Made by a program: the position numbers and the translations under genes. Shown piece by piece: positions 38,834 to 47,274 of a stretch of DNA of 64,000 nt. Source of the stretch: Marinobacter qingdaonensis (GTDB lineage: Bacteria; Pseudomonadota; Gammaproteobacteria; Pseudomonadales; Oleiphilaceae). The notes beneath the pieces are model-generated. The model was not told where the DNA came from. It saw only the letters and a list, made by a program, of their open reading frames with translations, and made no database searches. Position 1 is the stretch's first letter, and each line of letters starts with the position of its first letter. The stretch spans positions 434,001 to 498,000 of the forward strand of contig NZ_JAYDCJ010000001.1 in the NCBI RefSeq assembly GCF_034555935.1. The letters run 5' to 3'.

Positions 38834-39748
38834 ATGGCGGCACGACACTTTCTAACGCTGAACGACCTGACCACCACCGAGCTCGAGAGCCTGGTAGACC
38901 ACGCCAGCAAACTGCGCAGCGACTGGCGCCAAGGCAAGGTCAGGGATTCCCTGAAAAACCGTGTGCTGGCGATGATCTTTGAGAAGTCCTCGACCCGGAC
39001 CCGGGTGTCGTTCGAAGCCGGCATGACCCAGCTGGGCGGCTCCGCTCTCTTCCTCTCGCCCCGCGACACCCAGCTTGGCCGGGGCGAACCCATTGAAGAC
39101 TCGGCCGTGGTCATTTCCAGCATGGTCGACGCGGTGATGATCCGGACCTTTGCCCACGACACCGTCGAACGCTTTGCGGCCGCCTCCCGGGTACCGGTGA
39201 TCAACGCCCTGACCGACGATTTCCATCCGTGCCAGTTGCTCGCGGACATGCAGACCTACCGGGAACATCGGGGCAGCATTCGCGGTGCCACCGTGGCCTG
39301 GATTGGCGATGGCAACAACATGTGCCACTCCTACATCAACGCCGCCGCGCAGTTCGACTTCCACCTGAACGTCGCCTGCCCGGCCGGTTACGAGCCGGCC
39401 GAGCATCTACTCGAGGCCCACGGCGATCGGGTCACCGTGTTCCGCGACCCGGCCGAGGCCGCTCGCAACGCGCACCTGCTGGTGACCGACGTCTGGGCTT
39501 CCATGGGTCAGGAAGAAGAGCAAAAAATCCGCGAGCAGGCCTTCCGCGATTACCAGATCAACCCGGCGCTGATGCAGGTGGCCGACAAGGACGCCCTGTT
39601 CATGCACTGCCTGCCCGCACACCGGGGCGAGGAAATCTCGGTCGACATGATGGAACACCCGGGCTCCGTGGTCTGGGACGAGGCCGAAAACCGGCTGCAC
39701 GCCCAGAAGGCCCTGCTGGAATTCCTCATCCTGAACCGCCTGGACTGA
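38834..39748 (+). CDS. argF: Ornithine carbamoyltransferase
   Basis: ArgF makes citrulline from ornithine and carbamoyl phosphate in arginine synthesis. The 304-residue protein has the carbamoyl-phosphate motif [29 protein letters not shown] and the ornithine-binding [10 protein letters not shown] loop. It is followed after 4 bp by an ABC ATPase gene. The grxD-argF divergent pair is conserved in Pseudomonas. Confidence 0.98.
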   Translation: MAARHFLTLNDLTTTELESLVDHASKLRSDWRQGKVRDSLKNRVLAMIFEKSSTRTRVSFEAGMTQLGGSALFLSPRDTQLGRGEPIEDSAVVISSMVDAVMIRTFAHDTVERFAAASRVPVINALTDDFHPCQLLADMQTYREHRGSIRGATVAWIGDGNNMCHSYINAAAQFDFHLNVACPAGYEPAEHLLEAHGDRVTVFRDPAEAARNAHLLVTDVWASMGQEEEQKIREQAFRDYQINPALMQVADKDALFMHCLPAHRGEEISVDMMEHPGSVVWDEAENRLHAQKALLEFLILNRLD

Positions 39749-39752
39749 GCCG

Positions 39753-40826
39753 ATGACTGAGAACACCCAGGCCCAGGGCGAGTGGCTGCTGGAGGTCAAC
39801 AACCTGTCGTGTGGCTATGGTGGTGACTCGGTAATCCGGGACGTCAGCTTCGCCCTCAGCCACGGCGACATCGGCTGCCTGCTCGGTCCGAGTGGCTGTG
39901 GCAAGAGCACCATCCTCCGCGCCCTGGCCGGCTTCCTGCCGCTCAACAGCGGCGAAGTCCGCCTGCAGTCCCAGGCCATCAGCCTACCGGGCCGGACCCT
40001 GGCGCCGGAGAAACGCCGGATCGGCATGGTGTTCCAGGACTACGCCCTGTTTCCGCACCTGACCATCGCCGACAACGTCGGCTTTGGCCTGCACAACATG
40101 GCCCGGGCCGAGAAACGCCAGAAGGTCATGGAACTGCTCAATGTGGTACACCTGCAGGACCTGGCCGACAACTACCCCCATGAGCTGTCCGGTGGCCAGC
40201 AGCAGCGGGTAGCGCTGGCACGGGCCCTGGCCCCGGAGCCGACCCTGATCCTGCTCGACGAGCCGTTCTCCAATCTGGACGCGGACCTGCGCCGTCGCCT
40301 CAGCCTGGATGTCCGGGAGATCCTCAAGACCCTGGGCATCAGCGCCATCCTGGTGACTCACGACCAGCAGGAAGCCTTCGCCATGTGCGATCAGGTGGCG
40401 GTGTTGCGGGATGGTCACATCCAGCAGTGGGATGTGCCCTACAACCTCTACCACGAGCCGTCGAACCGGTTCGTTGCTGGCTTCGTCGGCCAGGGCGGGT
40501 TTGTGCCGGGCAAGACCTTGGGCCCGGACACCATCGAATCGGAACTGGGAGTCATCCACGGTAACCGGGCCTACAACTGGAGCCCGGGCACCCTGGTCGA
40601 TGTCCTGATCCGTCCAGACGACATCGTCTACGACCCCGACTCCGAACTGCGGCCCAAGGTGGTGGAAAAAACCTTTGCCGGCACCTCGACCCTGTACCGC
40701 TTCCGCTGCTCGGAAGACACCGAGTTCGAGGCGCTGTTCCGCAGCCACCTCGACTTCCATCTGGGGGAAACCGTGCCGGTACGGGTCGAAGCCGACCATC
40801 TGATCGCCTTCGAACGCACCGTCTGA
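39753..40826 (+). CDS. ABC transporter ATP-binding protein, FbpC/PotA-like
   Basis: The 357-residue ATPase has Walker A (GPSGCGKST), signature ([15 protein letters not shown]), Walker B ([12 protein letters not shown]), the switch His in VTHDQQEA and a C-terminal TOBE-type domain from about residue 245. This layout is typical of ferric-iron or polyamine importer ATPases (FbpC/PotA). No permease or binding protein is encoded nearby, so it is an orphan and the substrate is unknown. It starts 4 bp after argF and converges on glpK with a 7-bp gap. Confidence 0.9.
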   Translation: MTENTQAQGEWLLEVNNLSCGYGGDSVIRDVSFALSHGDIGCLLGPSGCGKSTILRALAGFLPLNSGEVRLQSQAISLPGRTLAPEKRRIGMVFQDYALFPHLTIADNVGFGLHNMARAEKRQKVMELLNVVHLQDLADNYPHELSGGQQQRVALARALAPEPTLILLDEPFSNLDADLRRRLSLDVREILKTLGISAILVTHDQQEAFAMCDQVAVLRDGHIQQWDVPYNLYHEPSNRFVAGFVGQGGFVPGKTLGPDTIESELGVIHGNRAYNWSPGTLVDVLIRPDDIVYDPDSELRPKVVEKTFAGTSTLYRFRCSEDTEFEALFRSHLDFHLGETVPVRVEADHLIAFERTV

Positions 40827-40833
40827 CCGGCAC

Positions 40834-42315
40834 TCAGTCGTTGCGCACGCGCTCGACCGCGTCCAGCCAGCCGGCGTACAGCGACGCCCGCAGCGCCGGC
40901 TTCATGGTCGGGTGAAACTGGTGCTCGCATTCCCAGAGCCGGCCAATCTGCTCGAGACTCTCGTACACCCCGGTCTGCAGTCCGGCCAGGTAGGCCGCAC
41001 CGAGCGCCGTGGTTTCGGTCACCCTGGGCCGGTCCACGGTCACATTCAGGATATCGGCCAGGAATTGCATCACCCAGCCATTGACCACCATGCCGCCGTC
41101 CACCCGCAGTGACTCCAGGCGAGCACCGTCGTTCTGGATCGCGCGCACCAGATCCTTGGTCTGATAACAGACCGACTGCAGCCCCGCGGTCACGATTTCC
41201 GCGATGCCGGTGTCCCGGGTCAGCCCCATGATGGCGCCCCGGGCGTGTGGGTCCCAATGGGGCGCCCCCAACCCGGTAAACGCCGGTACCAGATACACCG
41301 GATTTTCCACCCCGACCGTTTCAGCGTGGGCGGTGGACTCGCTCGCGTGGCGGATCAGCTTGAGTCCGTCCCGCAACCACTGCATGGCGGCGCCGGCCAC
41401 GAAAATGCTGCCCTCCACGGCGTAACAGGGCTTGCCATTCAAACGGTAGGCCATGGTGGTCAGCAACCGGTTTTCCGAGCGCAGGGCGCGGTCGCCGGTG
41501 TTCAACATAAGAAAGCAGCCGGTGCCGTAGGTGCTTTTGGCCATGCCCGGTTCAAAACAGGCCTGACCGATCAGGGCGGCGTGCTGGTCGCCAGCAACCC
41601 CGGCGATGACCACCGGCGCACCCAGCCACTCGGCCTCGGTGGTGCCATAGTCGTCGGCGCTGTCCAGCACCTCCGGCAGCAGCTGCCGGGGCACCCGAAA
41701 CAGCTGCAGCAGCTCGTCGTCCCACTCCTGGGTGTGAATGTTGAACAGTGCCGTGCGCGAGGCGTTGGTGGCGTCGGTGTAATGGGACTGGCCGCCGGTC
41801 AGGTTCCACAGCAACCAGCTGTCGACCGTGCCGAACGCCAGCTCGCCCGCCTCGGCCCGAGTCCGGGCGCCGTCGACGCTGTCCAGGATCCAGGCAATCT
41901 TGGTGGCGGAGAAATAGGGGTCGATGAGCAGCCCGGTCCGGTCCACCACCGTGTCCTCGTGGCCGTCGGTCTTGAGCTTGGTGCACCAGGAGGCGGTGCG
42001 CCGATCCTGCCAGACAATGGCGTGATAAATAGGTTGACCGGTTGCCCGGTCCCAGATCACGGTGGTCTCCCGCTGATTGGTGATGCCGATCCCGGACAGC
42101 TCGGAGGCCTCGATCCCGGCCTTGGTCAGGGCGCCCCGGCACACTGCCAGGGTGCTGTCCCAGATCTCCTGCGCGTCGTGCTCCACCCAGCCGTCCTTCG
42201 GAAAATACTGGTGAAACTCCTGCTGATCGGTCGCAACGCTGGAGCCAGTCTGGTCGAACACGATGGCCCGGGAACTGGTGGTGCCCTGATCGATGGCAAG
42301 CAAATAGCGGGTCAT
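40834..42315 (-). CDS. glpK: Glycerol kinase
   Basis: GlpK phosphorylates glycerol to glycerol 3-phosphate. The 493-residue product has the FGGY-family phosphate loop ([15 protein letters not shown]), the [13 protein letters not shown] region, and the C-terminal FGGY signature region ([25 protein letters not shown]). No glpF, glpD or glpR gene is in the window. It may be monocistronic, as a terminator precedes it on the same strand. Confidence 0.98.
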   Translation of the reverse strand: MTRYLLAIDQGTTSSRAIVFDQTGSSVATDQQEFHQYFPKDGWVEHDAQEIWDSTLAVCRGALTKAGIEASELSGIGITNQRETTVIWDRATGQPIYHAIVWQDRRTASWCTKLKTDGHEDTVVDRTGLLIDPYFSATKIAWILDSVDGARTRAEAGELAFGTVDSWLLWNLTGGQSHYTDATNASRTALFNIHTQEWDDELLQLFRVPRQLLPEVLDSADDYGTTEAEWLGAPVVIAGVAGDQHAALIGQACFEPGMAKSTYGTGCFLMLNTGDRALRSENRLLTTMAYRLNGKPCYAVEGSIFVAGAAMQWLRDGLKLIRHASESTAHAETVGVENPVYLVPAFTGLGAPHWDPHARGAIMGLTRDTGIAEIVTAGLQSVCYQTKDLVRAIQNDGARLESLRVDGGMVVNGWVMQFLADILNVTVDRPRVTETTALGAAYLAGLQTGVYESLEQIGRLWECEHQFHPTMKPALRASLYAGWLDAVERVRND

Positions 42316-42437
42316 GAAGATCTCCGGTTGTTTTTCTACCGGATTCTAGCAGCCGGCGCCGGCCCATGACGGTAAACAGTACAAAAAACAGCGAGAAAGG
42401 TACGCAATCGGGGTGGCGGCGGTGTTGAGCTGGGGGC

Positions 42438-42463
42438 AAAAAAAAGGGCCGGAAACCCGGCCC
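42438..42463 (-). terminator. Rho-independent terminator of the two-component operon
   Basis: On the minus strand a 7-bp stem GGGCCGG/CCGGCCC (42463-42446) with loop GTTT is followed by eight T (42445-42438). It lies about 150 nt after the histidine kinase stop and 123 bp upstream of glpK. Confidence 0.92.
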
Positions 42464-42612
42464 TCAAATGACGAATGAAACAAGGAAAGTTCGTAAGAAC
42501 TACAACCTCAAAAGTCATCCCTTACGGCTGTTAGTATCGATCACAGGCCGCCCGGCTTCCGTAGCGGTTGTGTAGCAGGTTTGTTACATCTGGTGAGAGG
42601 CTGAGGCAAGGT
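42464..42612 (-). other. 3' region between the kinase stop and its terminator
   Basis: A 149-nt non-coding stretch separates the kinase stop from a strong terminator. It contains no credible gene. It is long enough to be a 3' untranslated region that could yield a small RNA, but I found no convincing internal promoter; TAACAG-type -10 candidates lack a -35. Confidence 0.35.
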
Positions 42613-44187
42613 TCACACTATGGCGTCAACGGGCTTCTTCCGGGGCCAGACCAGACTGAAGCGGGCGCCACCGAGCGCCTCGCTGCGGCCGACAAAGGCC
42701 TGACCGCCATGCCAGTACAGGATGCGTCGAACAATGGACAGGCCCAGGCCATAGCCACCGGAGGTTCGGGTCCGGCTGTCGTCGAGCCGGGCAAAGGCGG
42801 TGAACACCTTCTCCCAGTCCTCTTCCGGCACCCCGGGGCCATCATCTTCGACGTCGATCCGGCAGTTGTCCTCATCGATCTGGCAGTGCACCACCACCCG
42901 GCCGGCGGCGTAGCGGCCGGCATTGCCGACCAGGTTCTGGATCGCCCGGTGGATGTACCGGGGCTCGACGTCCGCCATGGCCCAGCGCTCGGCGCTCGAC
43001 TCGATGTCGGCGGTAATTTCCAGGTGCGGCCGGATCAGCTGCTGCTCTTCCACCACCTGCCGGACCAGACCGGTTACCGAGGCCTCCTGCAGGGAGAACA
43101 CCGGGCCGCCCTGCTCCAGGCGGGCGTAAGTCAGGATCTCGTCGATCAGCTCGTCCAGTTCCTGGATGTCGCCATCAATGCCCTCGAGCTGTTTGCGCAA
43201 GCGTTCCTGATCGTCGCAATCTTCAAGCATCTGGACGCCAAAGCGGATCCGCGCGACCGGGGTTCGCAGCTCATGGGACACCGCGTGGATCATCTCCCGC
43301 TGCACCTGCACCAGGCGCTGGATGTGCTCGGCCATGCCATTAAAAGAGGCGGCCAGGCGCGAGACCAGGGTGCCGGTGCCGGTTTCGACCCGGGCGCCCA
43401 TCTCGCCCCGGGCGATGCGGATCGCCACGGACTCGACCTTGCGCAGGTTGCTGTCCACCTCGCGCAGCCCCAGGAACAGGGCCACCGCCAGCACCCCACC
43501 GATGACCACCACCAGCAGCAGTACCACAGGCCAGGCCCAAGGATTGAGCGGTGGGGCGAAATCGACCCGGAACAGCTCGCCATCGTTGAGCTGCATCAGG
43601 ATGTGACCGGCCTCATCCCGGCCATTGCGGAAGAACACCAGCCCCGATTGGACCACCCGGTCGAGCACGTCCACCGAGGGCAACAGGCCGGCGTCATCCA
43701 CTGGCCGGATCCGCACGTCCAGCGCCTTCGTCATCTGGCCAATCAGGTCCGGCCGCTCCTCGGCGCTGACCGCAGCCAGATGCCAGCGCACGATCAGCGC
43801 CACGGCCTCGGCCACATCGCGGTAGGGCTCATCAAATCGAAGCTGCAGCACCCGGCCATCTGCAGCGGCCACCAGCACCCGGTGCCCCAGGGTACTTTTC
43901 TCCGCCACCACCTGATCGTAGCCCAGGCGCTCACGGGTGACCGGCGACAGGCCCAGCTGCTCCGGCCCCGACACCCGGAAGTCGTACAGCGTGGTCAGCC
44001 AGTGGTAACGCTGGGCGGGGGCCGGATCGGACTGCAACCATCGCATCAACGGTTCGGGAAAGCGCTCTTGCCAAAACTGGGCACGGACGGCGTTGACCCC
44101 GACGAACAGCGCGACACAGAGAATCACCACCAGGGCGGTCAGGCCGGCAAAGCGGGCATAAAGCTTGAGGAAGAACATCAAGGGCAT
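42613..44187 (-). CDS. RstB-like sensor histidine kinase
   Basis: The 524-residue kinase has two membrane helices (about residues 11-33 and 192-213), a periplasmic sensor of about 155 residues, a HAMP domain (about 215-270), a DHp domain with the phosphoacceptor His in HAVSHELRTPVARIRFG, and an ATPase domain with N (IQNLVGNAGRY), G1 (VEDDGPGVPEEDWEKVF) and G2 (SGGYGLGLSIV) boxes. The start has AGGG nine bases upstream. It follows its response regulator by 68 bp. Overall similarity is to RstB; the signal is unknown. Confidence 0.93.
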   Translation of the reverse strand: MPLMFFLKLYARFAGLTALVVILCVALFVGVNAVRAQFWQERFPEPLMRWLQSDPAPAQRYHWLTTLYDFRVSGPEQLGLSPVTRERLGYDQVVAEKSTLGHRVLVAAADGRVLQLRFDEPYRDVAEAVALIVRWHLAAVSAEERPDLIGQMTKALDVRIRPVDDAGLLPSVDVLDRVVQSGLVFFRNGRDEAGHILMQLNDGELFRVDFAPPLNPWAWPVVLLLVVVIGGVLAVALFLGLREVDSNLRKVESVAIRIARGEMGARVETGTGTLVSRLAASFNGMAEHIQRLVQVQREMIHAVSHELRTPVARIRFGVQMLEDCDDQERLRKQLEGIDGDIQELDELIDEILTYARLEQGGPVFSLQEASVTGLVRQVVEEQQLIRPHLEITADIESSAERWAMADVEPRYIHRAIQNLVGNAGRYAAGRVVVHCQIDEDNCRIDVEDDGPGVPEEDWEKVFTAFARLDDSRTRTSGGYGLGLSIVRRILYWHGGQAFVGRSEALGGARFSLVWPRKKPVDAIV

Positions 44188-44255
44188 GTCAGCAACCCTG
44201 GCACGGAGTGCCGGTGCGGTCGCGGGGGCTCACACCGGCTCCGGAGACTGAAACC

Positions 44256-44993
44256 TCAGGCTTCCTTGACGAACAGGTAGCCTTTACTGCGAACGGTCTT
44301 GATCCGGCGGGGATGGATGGGGTCGTCGCCGATCTTCGGCCGGATCCGGGACACACGGACATCGATGGACCGATCCTGGCCGTCGTATTCGATGCCGCGC
44401 AGCGCGGTGAAGATTTCTTCCCGACTCAGCACCCGGCCGGCGTTGCTGGCCAACAGCCAGAGCAGGTCGAATTCGGCGCTGGTCAGGTCAATGCTTTCGT
44501 CGCTCAACCAGGCTTCCCGCATGGAGCGGTCCACCACCAGATCGTTGAACTGCAGACGCACCGGCTCTTCGCCACTGGCTTCGTCGCCCGCCGCCTGGCC
44601 GGTTTCGGTCACCCGGCGCAGCATGGCCCGAATGCGGGCAAGCAGCACCCGGGGTTTGACCGGCTTGCCAATGTAGTCGTCCGCGCCCATTTCCAGGCCC
44701 AGCACCTGATCGAGGTCGTCGGTGCGGGCGGTGAGCATGATGATGGGGCCGGTGTAGAAAGGGCGTACCCGGCGACAGATCGACAAACCGTCTTCGCCCG
44801 GCAGCATGAGGTCAAGTACCACCAGGTCCGGCTGCTCGTTGCGGATGCGCTCGACCGCGGGTCCGCCGTGGGTTTCGAGGGAGACGTTCAGGCCATTACT
44901 CTCCAGGTACTCTCGGGTCAGCTCGGCCAGCCGTTCGTCATCCTCAACGATGAGAATTCGCCAACTTTCGTTTGTCTGTTCCACGCCATCCAT
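44256..44993 (-). CDS. OmpR-family response regulator, RstA-like
   Basis: The 245-residue regulator has a receiver domain with acidic pocket (IVEDDERLAEL), phosphoacceptor Asp in LVVLDLMLPGEDG and Lys in GADDYIGKPVKPRVLLARI, followed by a winged-helix DNA-binding domain (VDRSMREAWLSDESIDLTSAEFDLLWLL to DVRVSRIRPKI). I took the ATG at 44993 (MDGVEQTNESWRILIVEDD); the frame runs to 45065, but that ATG lies in the proposed -10. An in-frame ATG at 45041 is also possible. It is divergent from olsB and upstream of its kinase. Confidence 0.93.
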   Translation of the reverse strand: MDGVEQTNESWRILIVEDDERLAELTREYLESNGLNVSLETHGGPAVERIRNEQPDLVVLDLMLPGEDGLSICRRVRPFYTGPIIMLTARTDDLDQVLGLEMGADDYIGKPVKPRVLLARIRAMLRRVTETGQAAGDEASGEEPVRLQFNDLVVDRSMREAWLSDESIDLTSAEFDLLWLLASNAGRVLSREEIFTALRGIEYDGQDRSIDVRVSRIRPKIGDDPIHPRRIKTVRSKGYLFVKEA

Positions 44994-45064
44994 CTCTGGT
45001 TTTGTTATTCCAATGGTAAGTACCACACCCTGCCCGACCATACAGGCAACCTGATGTAACAGCA

Positions 45065-45093
45065 ATTATACATGCTATTCAGAAATATACATG
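45065..45093 (-). promoter_or_regulatory. Candidate promoter of the two-component operon with direct repeats
   Basis: On the minus strand a perfect TATAAT (45070-45065) lacks a good -35 (CATGTA at 17 bp). Instead an 8-bp sequence, TATACATG on the plus strand, is directly repeated at 45067-45074 and 45086-45093 (19 bp apart). A weak -35 plus direct repeats is what an activated, possibly autoregulated, promoter would look like. Confidence 0.45.
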
Positions 45094-45155
45094 GAACGGG
45101 GGCACGGTTACAGCCGGTGACAGGACACCGTGGGCTGGCCCAATCGGCCAGGTTT

Positions 45156-45215
45156 TGTCATCGACACGTCACCCGCCGGTCACGGACGTGTCACACCGGC
45201 TTCATAGGCTTGTCG
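45156..45215 (+). promoter_or_regulatory. Tandem PhoB-type box array upstream of olsB
   Basis: Half-sites occur every 11 bp: TGTCA (45156), CGTCA (45167), GGTCA (45178), TGTCA (45189), then weaker CTTCA (45200) and TGTCG (45211). PhoB boxes consist of TGTCA-like repeats with 11-bp period. The array ends 27 bp before the olsB start. A -10-like CATAGG at 45203-45208 would fit the four strong sites as the -35 substitute. The periodic pattern is seen directly; binding by PhoB is inferred. Confidence 0.8.
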
Positions 45216-45242
45216 GGAAATGGAAACATAAGAGATCACGCC

Positions 45243-46004
45243 ATGACCGCACAAACCGCGAAACCGCGTCGCAGCGCCCGCCGTCTCAAGACCGCCATCA
45301 CCCGCCGCCCGGAACTTATCGAAGCGGCGCAGCGTTTGCGCTACCGGGTGTTTTCCGAGGAGTACGGCAGCAACCTGGGTGCCAAGGTACCGGGCCTGGA
45401 TGCCGACGACTTCGACACCGTGTGTGATCATCTGATTGTCACCGATGGCGACAGCGGCGAACTGGTCGCCACCACCCGCATCCTGCACCAGGCGGATATC
45501 GCCGCCGTGGGTGGCTTTTACTCCGCCGGCGAGTTCGACCTGGCGGCGCTGACCCAACTGCCGGGCGCTGTGGCCGAATTGGGCCGGACCTGCGTGCATC
45601 CGGATTACCGCAATGGTGCCACCATCAGCCTGCTCTGGTCCGCGGTGGCCGAGTATTTGGTCGCCCACAACGTGGATTACCTGATCGGCTGCGCCAGCAT
45701 CAGCATGGCCGATGGCGGCCTCAAGGCCTGGCGCATTGCCCGCCACCTGCAGCGGGAATACCTGGCCGACGACGGTATCCGGGTGACCCCGCGGCGGGAA
45801 CTGCCACACCTGACCCACACGGTGGACGACGACCGCCCGGTCGACGTGCCCCCGCTGCTAAAAGCGTACATGCGCCTGGGCGCGCGGGTTTGCGGCGAGC
45901 CGTGCTGGGATCCGGAATTCCGGTGTGCCGACCTGCTGGTTCTGCTGGAGGTCAACAACCTGGCCGCCCGCTACAGCCGCCATTTCCTGGGCAAAGCCTC
46001 CTGA
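45243..46004 (+). CDS. olsB: Ornithine N-acyltransferase OlsB (lyso-ornithine lipid synthesis)
   Basis: OlsB attaches a 3-hydroxyacyl chain from acyl-ACP to the alpha-amino group of ornithine, giving lyso-ornithine lipid. The 253-residue GNAT-fold protein carries recognisable family blocks: LRYRVFSEEYGSNL, VAELGRTCVHPDYRNGATISLLWSA, LIGCASISMADGG and LLKAYMRLGARVCGEPCWDPEF. I chose the ATG at 45243; upstream codons from 45072 run through the Pho-type box and are not coding. olsA follows after 21 bp. The promoter suggests induction by phosphate limitation. Confidence 0.88.
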   Translation: MTAQTAKPRRSARRLKTAITRRPELIEAAQRLRYRVFSEEYGSNLGAKVPGLDADDFDTVCDHLIVTDGDSGELVATTRILHQADIAAVGGFYSAGEFDLAALTQLPGAVAELGRTCVHPDYRNGATISLLWSAVAEYLVAHNVDYLIGCASISMADGGLKAWRIARHLQREYLADDGIRVTPRRELPHLTHTVDDDRPVDVPPLLKAYMRLGARVCGEPCWDPEFRCADLLVLLEVNNLAARYSRHFLGKAS

Positions 46005-46025
46005 CAACCGGATGGAGGGGCCCGC

Positions 46026-46844
46026 ATGGCACCGCTGCGACTGTCACTTCGGCTGACCGCTTTTACCCTGTTCCTGGGCGCCACCGCCGTGCTGGCGGCA
46101 ACGCTGCTGGCCACCGACACCCTGACCCGGCGCAGCATTGATCGCACCCCCTGGGCCCGACGCTGCTTTCGCTGGGCCTGCCGGTGCCTGGGTCTGCACA
46201 TCCAGGTCCACGGAACGCCCTCCCCGGACCCGGTCCTGTTCGTGAGCAACCACATCAGCTGGACCGACATCCCGGTGCTTGGCAGCCAGGCACCGATGCT
46301 GTTCCTGTCCAAGGCGGAGGTCGGCGACTGGCCGCTGATTGGCTGGCTGGCGCAGCAGGCGGGCACGCTGTTCATCAAGCGAGGCGGGGGCCGGGCCCGA
46401 CGGGTCCGGCAAACCATTGCCGAGCGACTGGCCGACGACGAGTCGGTACTGGTGTTTCCGGAGGGAACGACGAGCCAGGGTCTGCAGGTGCTGCCCTTTC
46501 ACGGGCTGTTGCTGGCGGCGGCGGAGCAGTCCGGTCGACCGGTTCAGGCCATCACCATCAGCTACCGGCGCGACGGACGCCCCGATCCCATCGCCCCCTT
46601 TGTGGGCGACGACGCCTTCCACCGGCATCTGTTCACCCTGCTGCGTCAGCCCAGGGCCCGGATTGATGTGCTGTTCCACCCGCCTGAACCGGGGGACCCT
46701 GCGCTGGGCACCGGTGAACTGGCGGCCCGGCTGCAGGCACGCGTGCAGGCGGGGCTGACGCGGATTCAGGCGGGGGAGCTGGACGCCCCGCCCGCGGAGA
46801 CGATCAGAACAGTGGCCGGCCCTGGGCTATCTCGTCCTCGGTAG
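46026..46844 (+). CDS. olsA: Lyso-ornithine lipid O-acyltransferase OlsA (PlsC family)
   Basis: The 272-residue protein is a 1-acyl-glycerol-3-phosphate acyltransferase family member with an N-terminal hydrophobic helix (LTAFTLFLGATAVLAATLLA), the catalytic HX4D motif (SNHISWTDIPVLG) and the substrate motif FPEGTTSQG. Next to olsB it most likely adds the second acyl chain to lyso-ornithine lipid, though PlsC activity on lysophosphatidate is an alternative. It starts after GGAGGGG, and its last 41 bp overlap the convergent FKBP gene. Confidence 0.85.
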   Translation: MAPLRLSLRLTAFTLFLGATAVLAATLLATDTLTRRSIDRTPWARRCFRWACRCLGLHIQVHGTPSPDPVLFVSNHISWTDIPVLGSQAPMLFLSKAEVGDWPLIGWLAQQAGTLFIKRGGGRARRVRQTIAERLADDESVLVFPEGTTSQGLQVLPFHGLLLAAAEQSGRPVQAITISYRRDGRPDPIAPFVGDDAFHRHLFTLLRQPRARIDVLFHPPEPGDPALGTGELAARLQARVQAGLTRIQAGELDAPPAETIRTVAGPGLSRPR

Positions 46845-47274
46845 CTTCCCGACGACCCACGATCTCCAGGTCAAAATACAGGGTGAAGCCGGCCAGGGGG
46901 TGGTTGGCGTCCACCTTCACCAGGTTGCCATCGATACCCACCACCTGGACGATCTGGGCCTCGTCGCCGGTATTGGTCTGGAACTTCATCCCGATCTGCA
47001 GGTTTTCCACCCCTTCGAACAGGGTGCGGGGCACCTTGCGCACCAATTCCGGGTTGTGCTCGCCGTAGGCCATGGCCGGCGGCACCGTGACTTCCAGGCA
47101 GTCACCCACGTTGCGATCCTTCACCGCTTTCTGGATGCCCTCGATGATGTCGGGGCTGCCATAGATAAAGTGCAGGGGCTCACTGCCCTCTGAGGTGTCT
47201 ACGAGCTCGCCGATCTTGTTCTTGAGCACGTAGTGAACGGTGAAAACGTCGGGTCTGGCTTGTGAAACTTCCAT
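46804..47274 (-). CDS. FKBP-type peptidyl-prolyl isomerase, SlyD-like without metal-binding tail
   Basis: The 156-residue protein resembles SlyD: an N-terminal half FKBP domain (FTVHYVLKNKIGELVDTSEG), an insert-in-flap domain (AYGEHNPELVRKVPRTLFEGVENLQIGM) and a closing strand region (VKVDANHPLAGFTLYFDLEIVGRREATEDEIAQG). It stops where SlyD normally carries its His/Cys-rich nickel-binding tail, so a folding-helper role without metal delivery is likely. Its ATG shares one base with the stop of the CoA hydrolase gene (TGATG). It overlaps olsA head-on at the 3' ends by 41 bp. Confidence 0.9.
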   Translation of the reverse strand: MEVSQARPDVFTVHYVLKNKIGELVDTSEGSEPLHFIYGSPDIIEGIQKAVKDRNVGDCLEVTVPPAMAYGEHNPELVRKVPRTLFEGVENLQIGMKFQTNTGDEAQIVQVVGIDGNLVKVDANHPLAGFTLYFDLEIVGRREATEDEIAQGRPLF

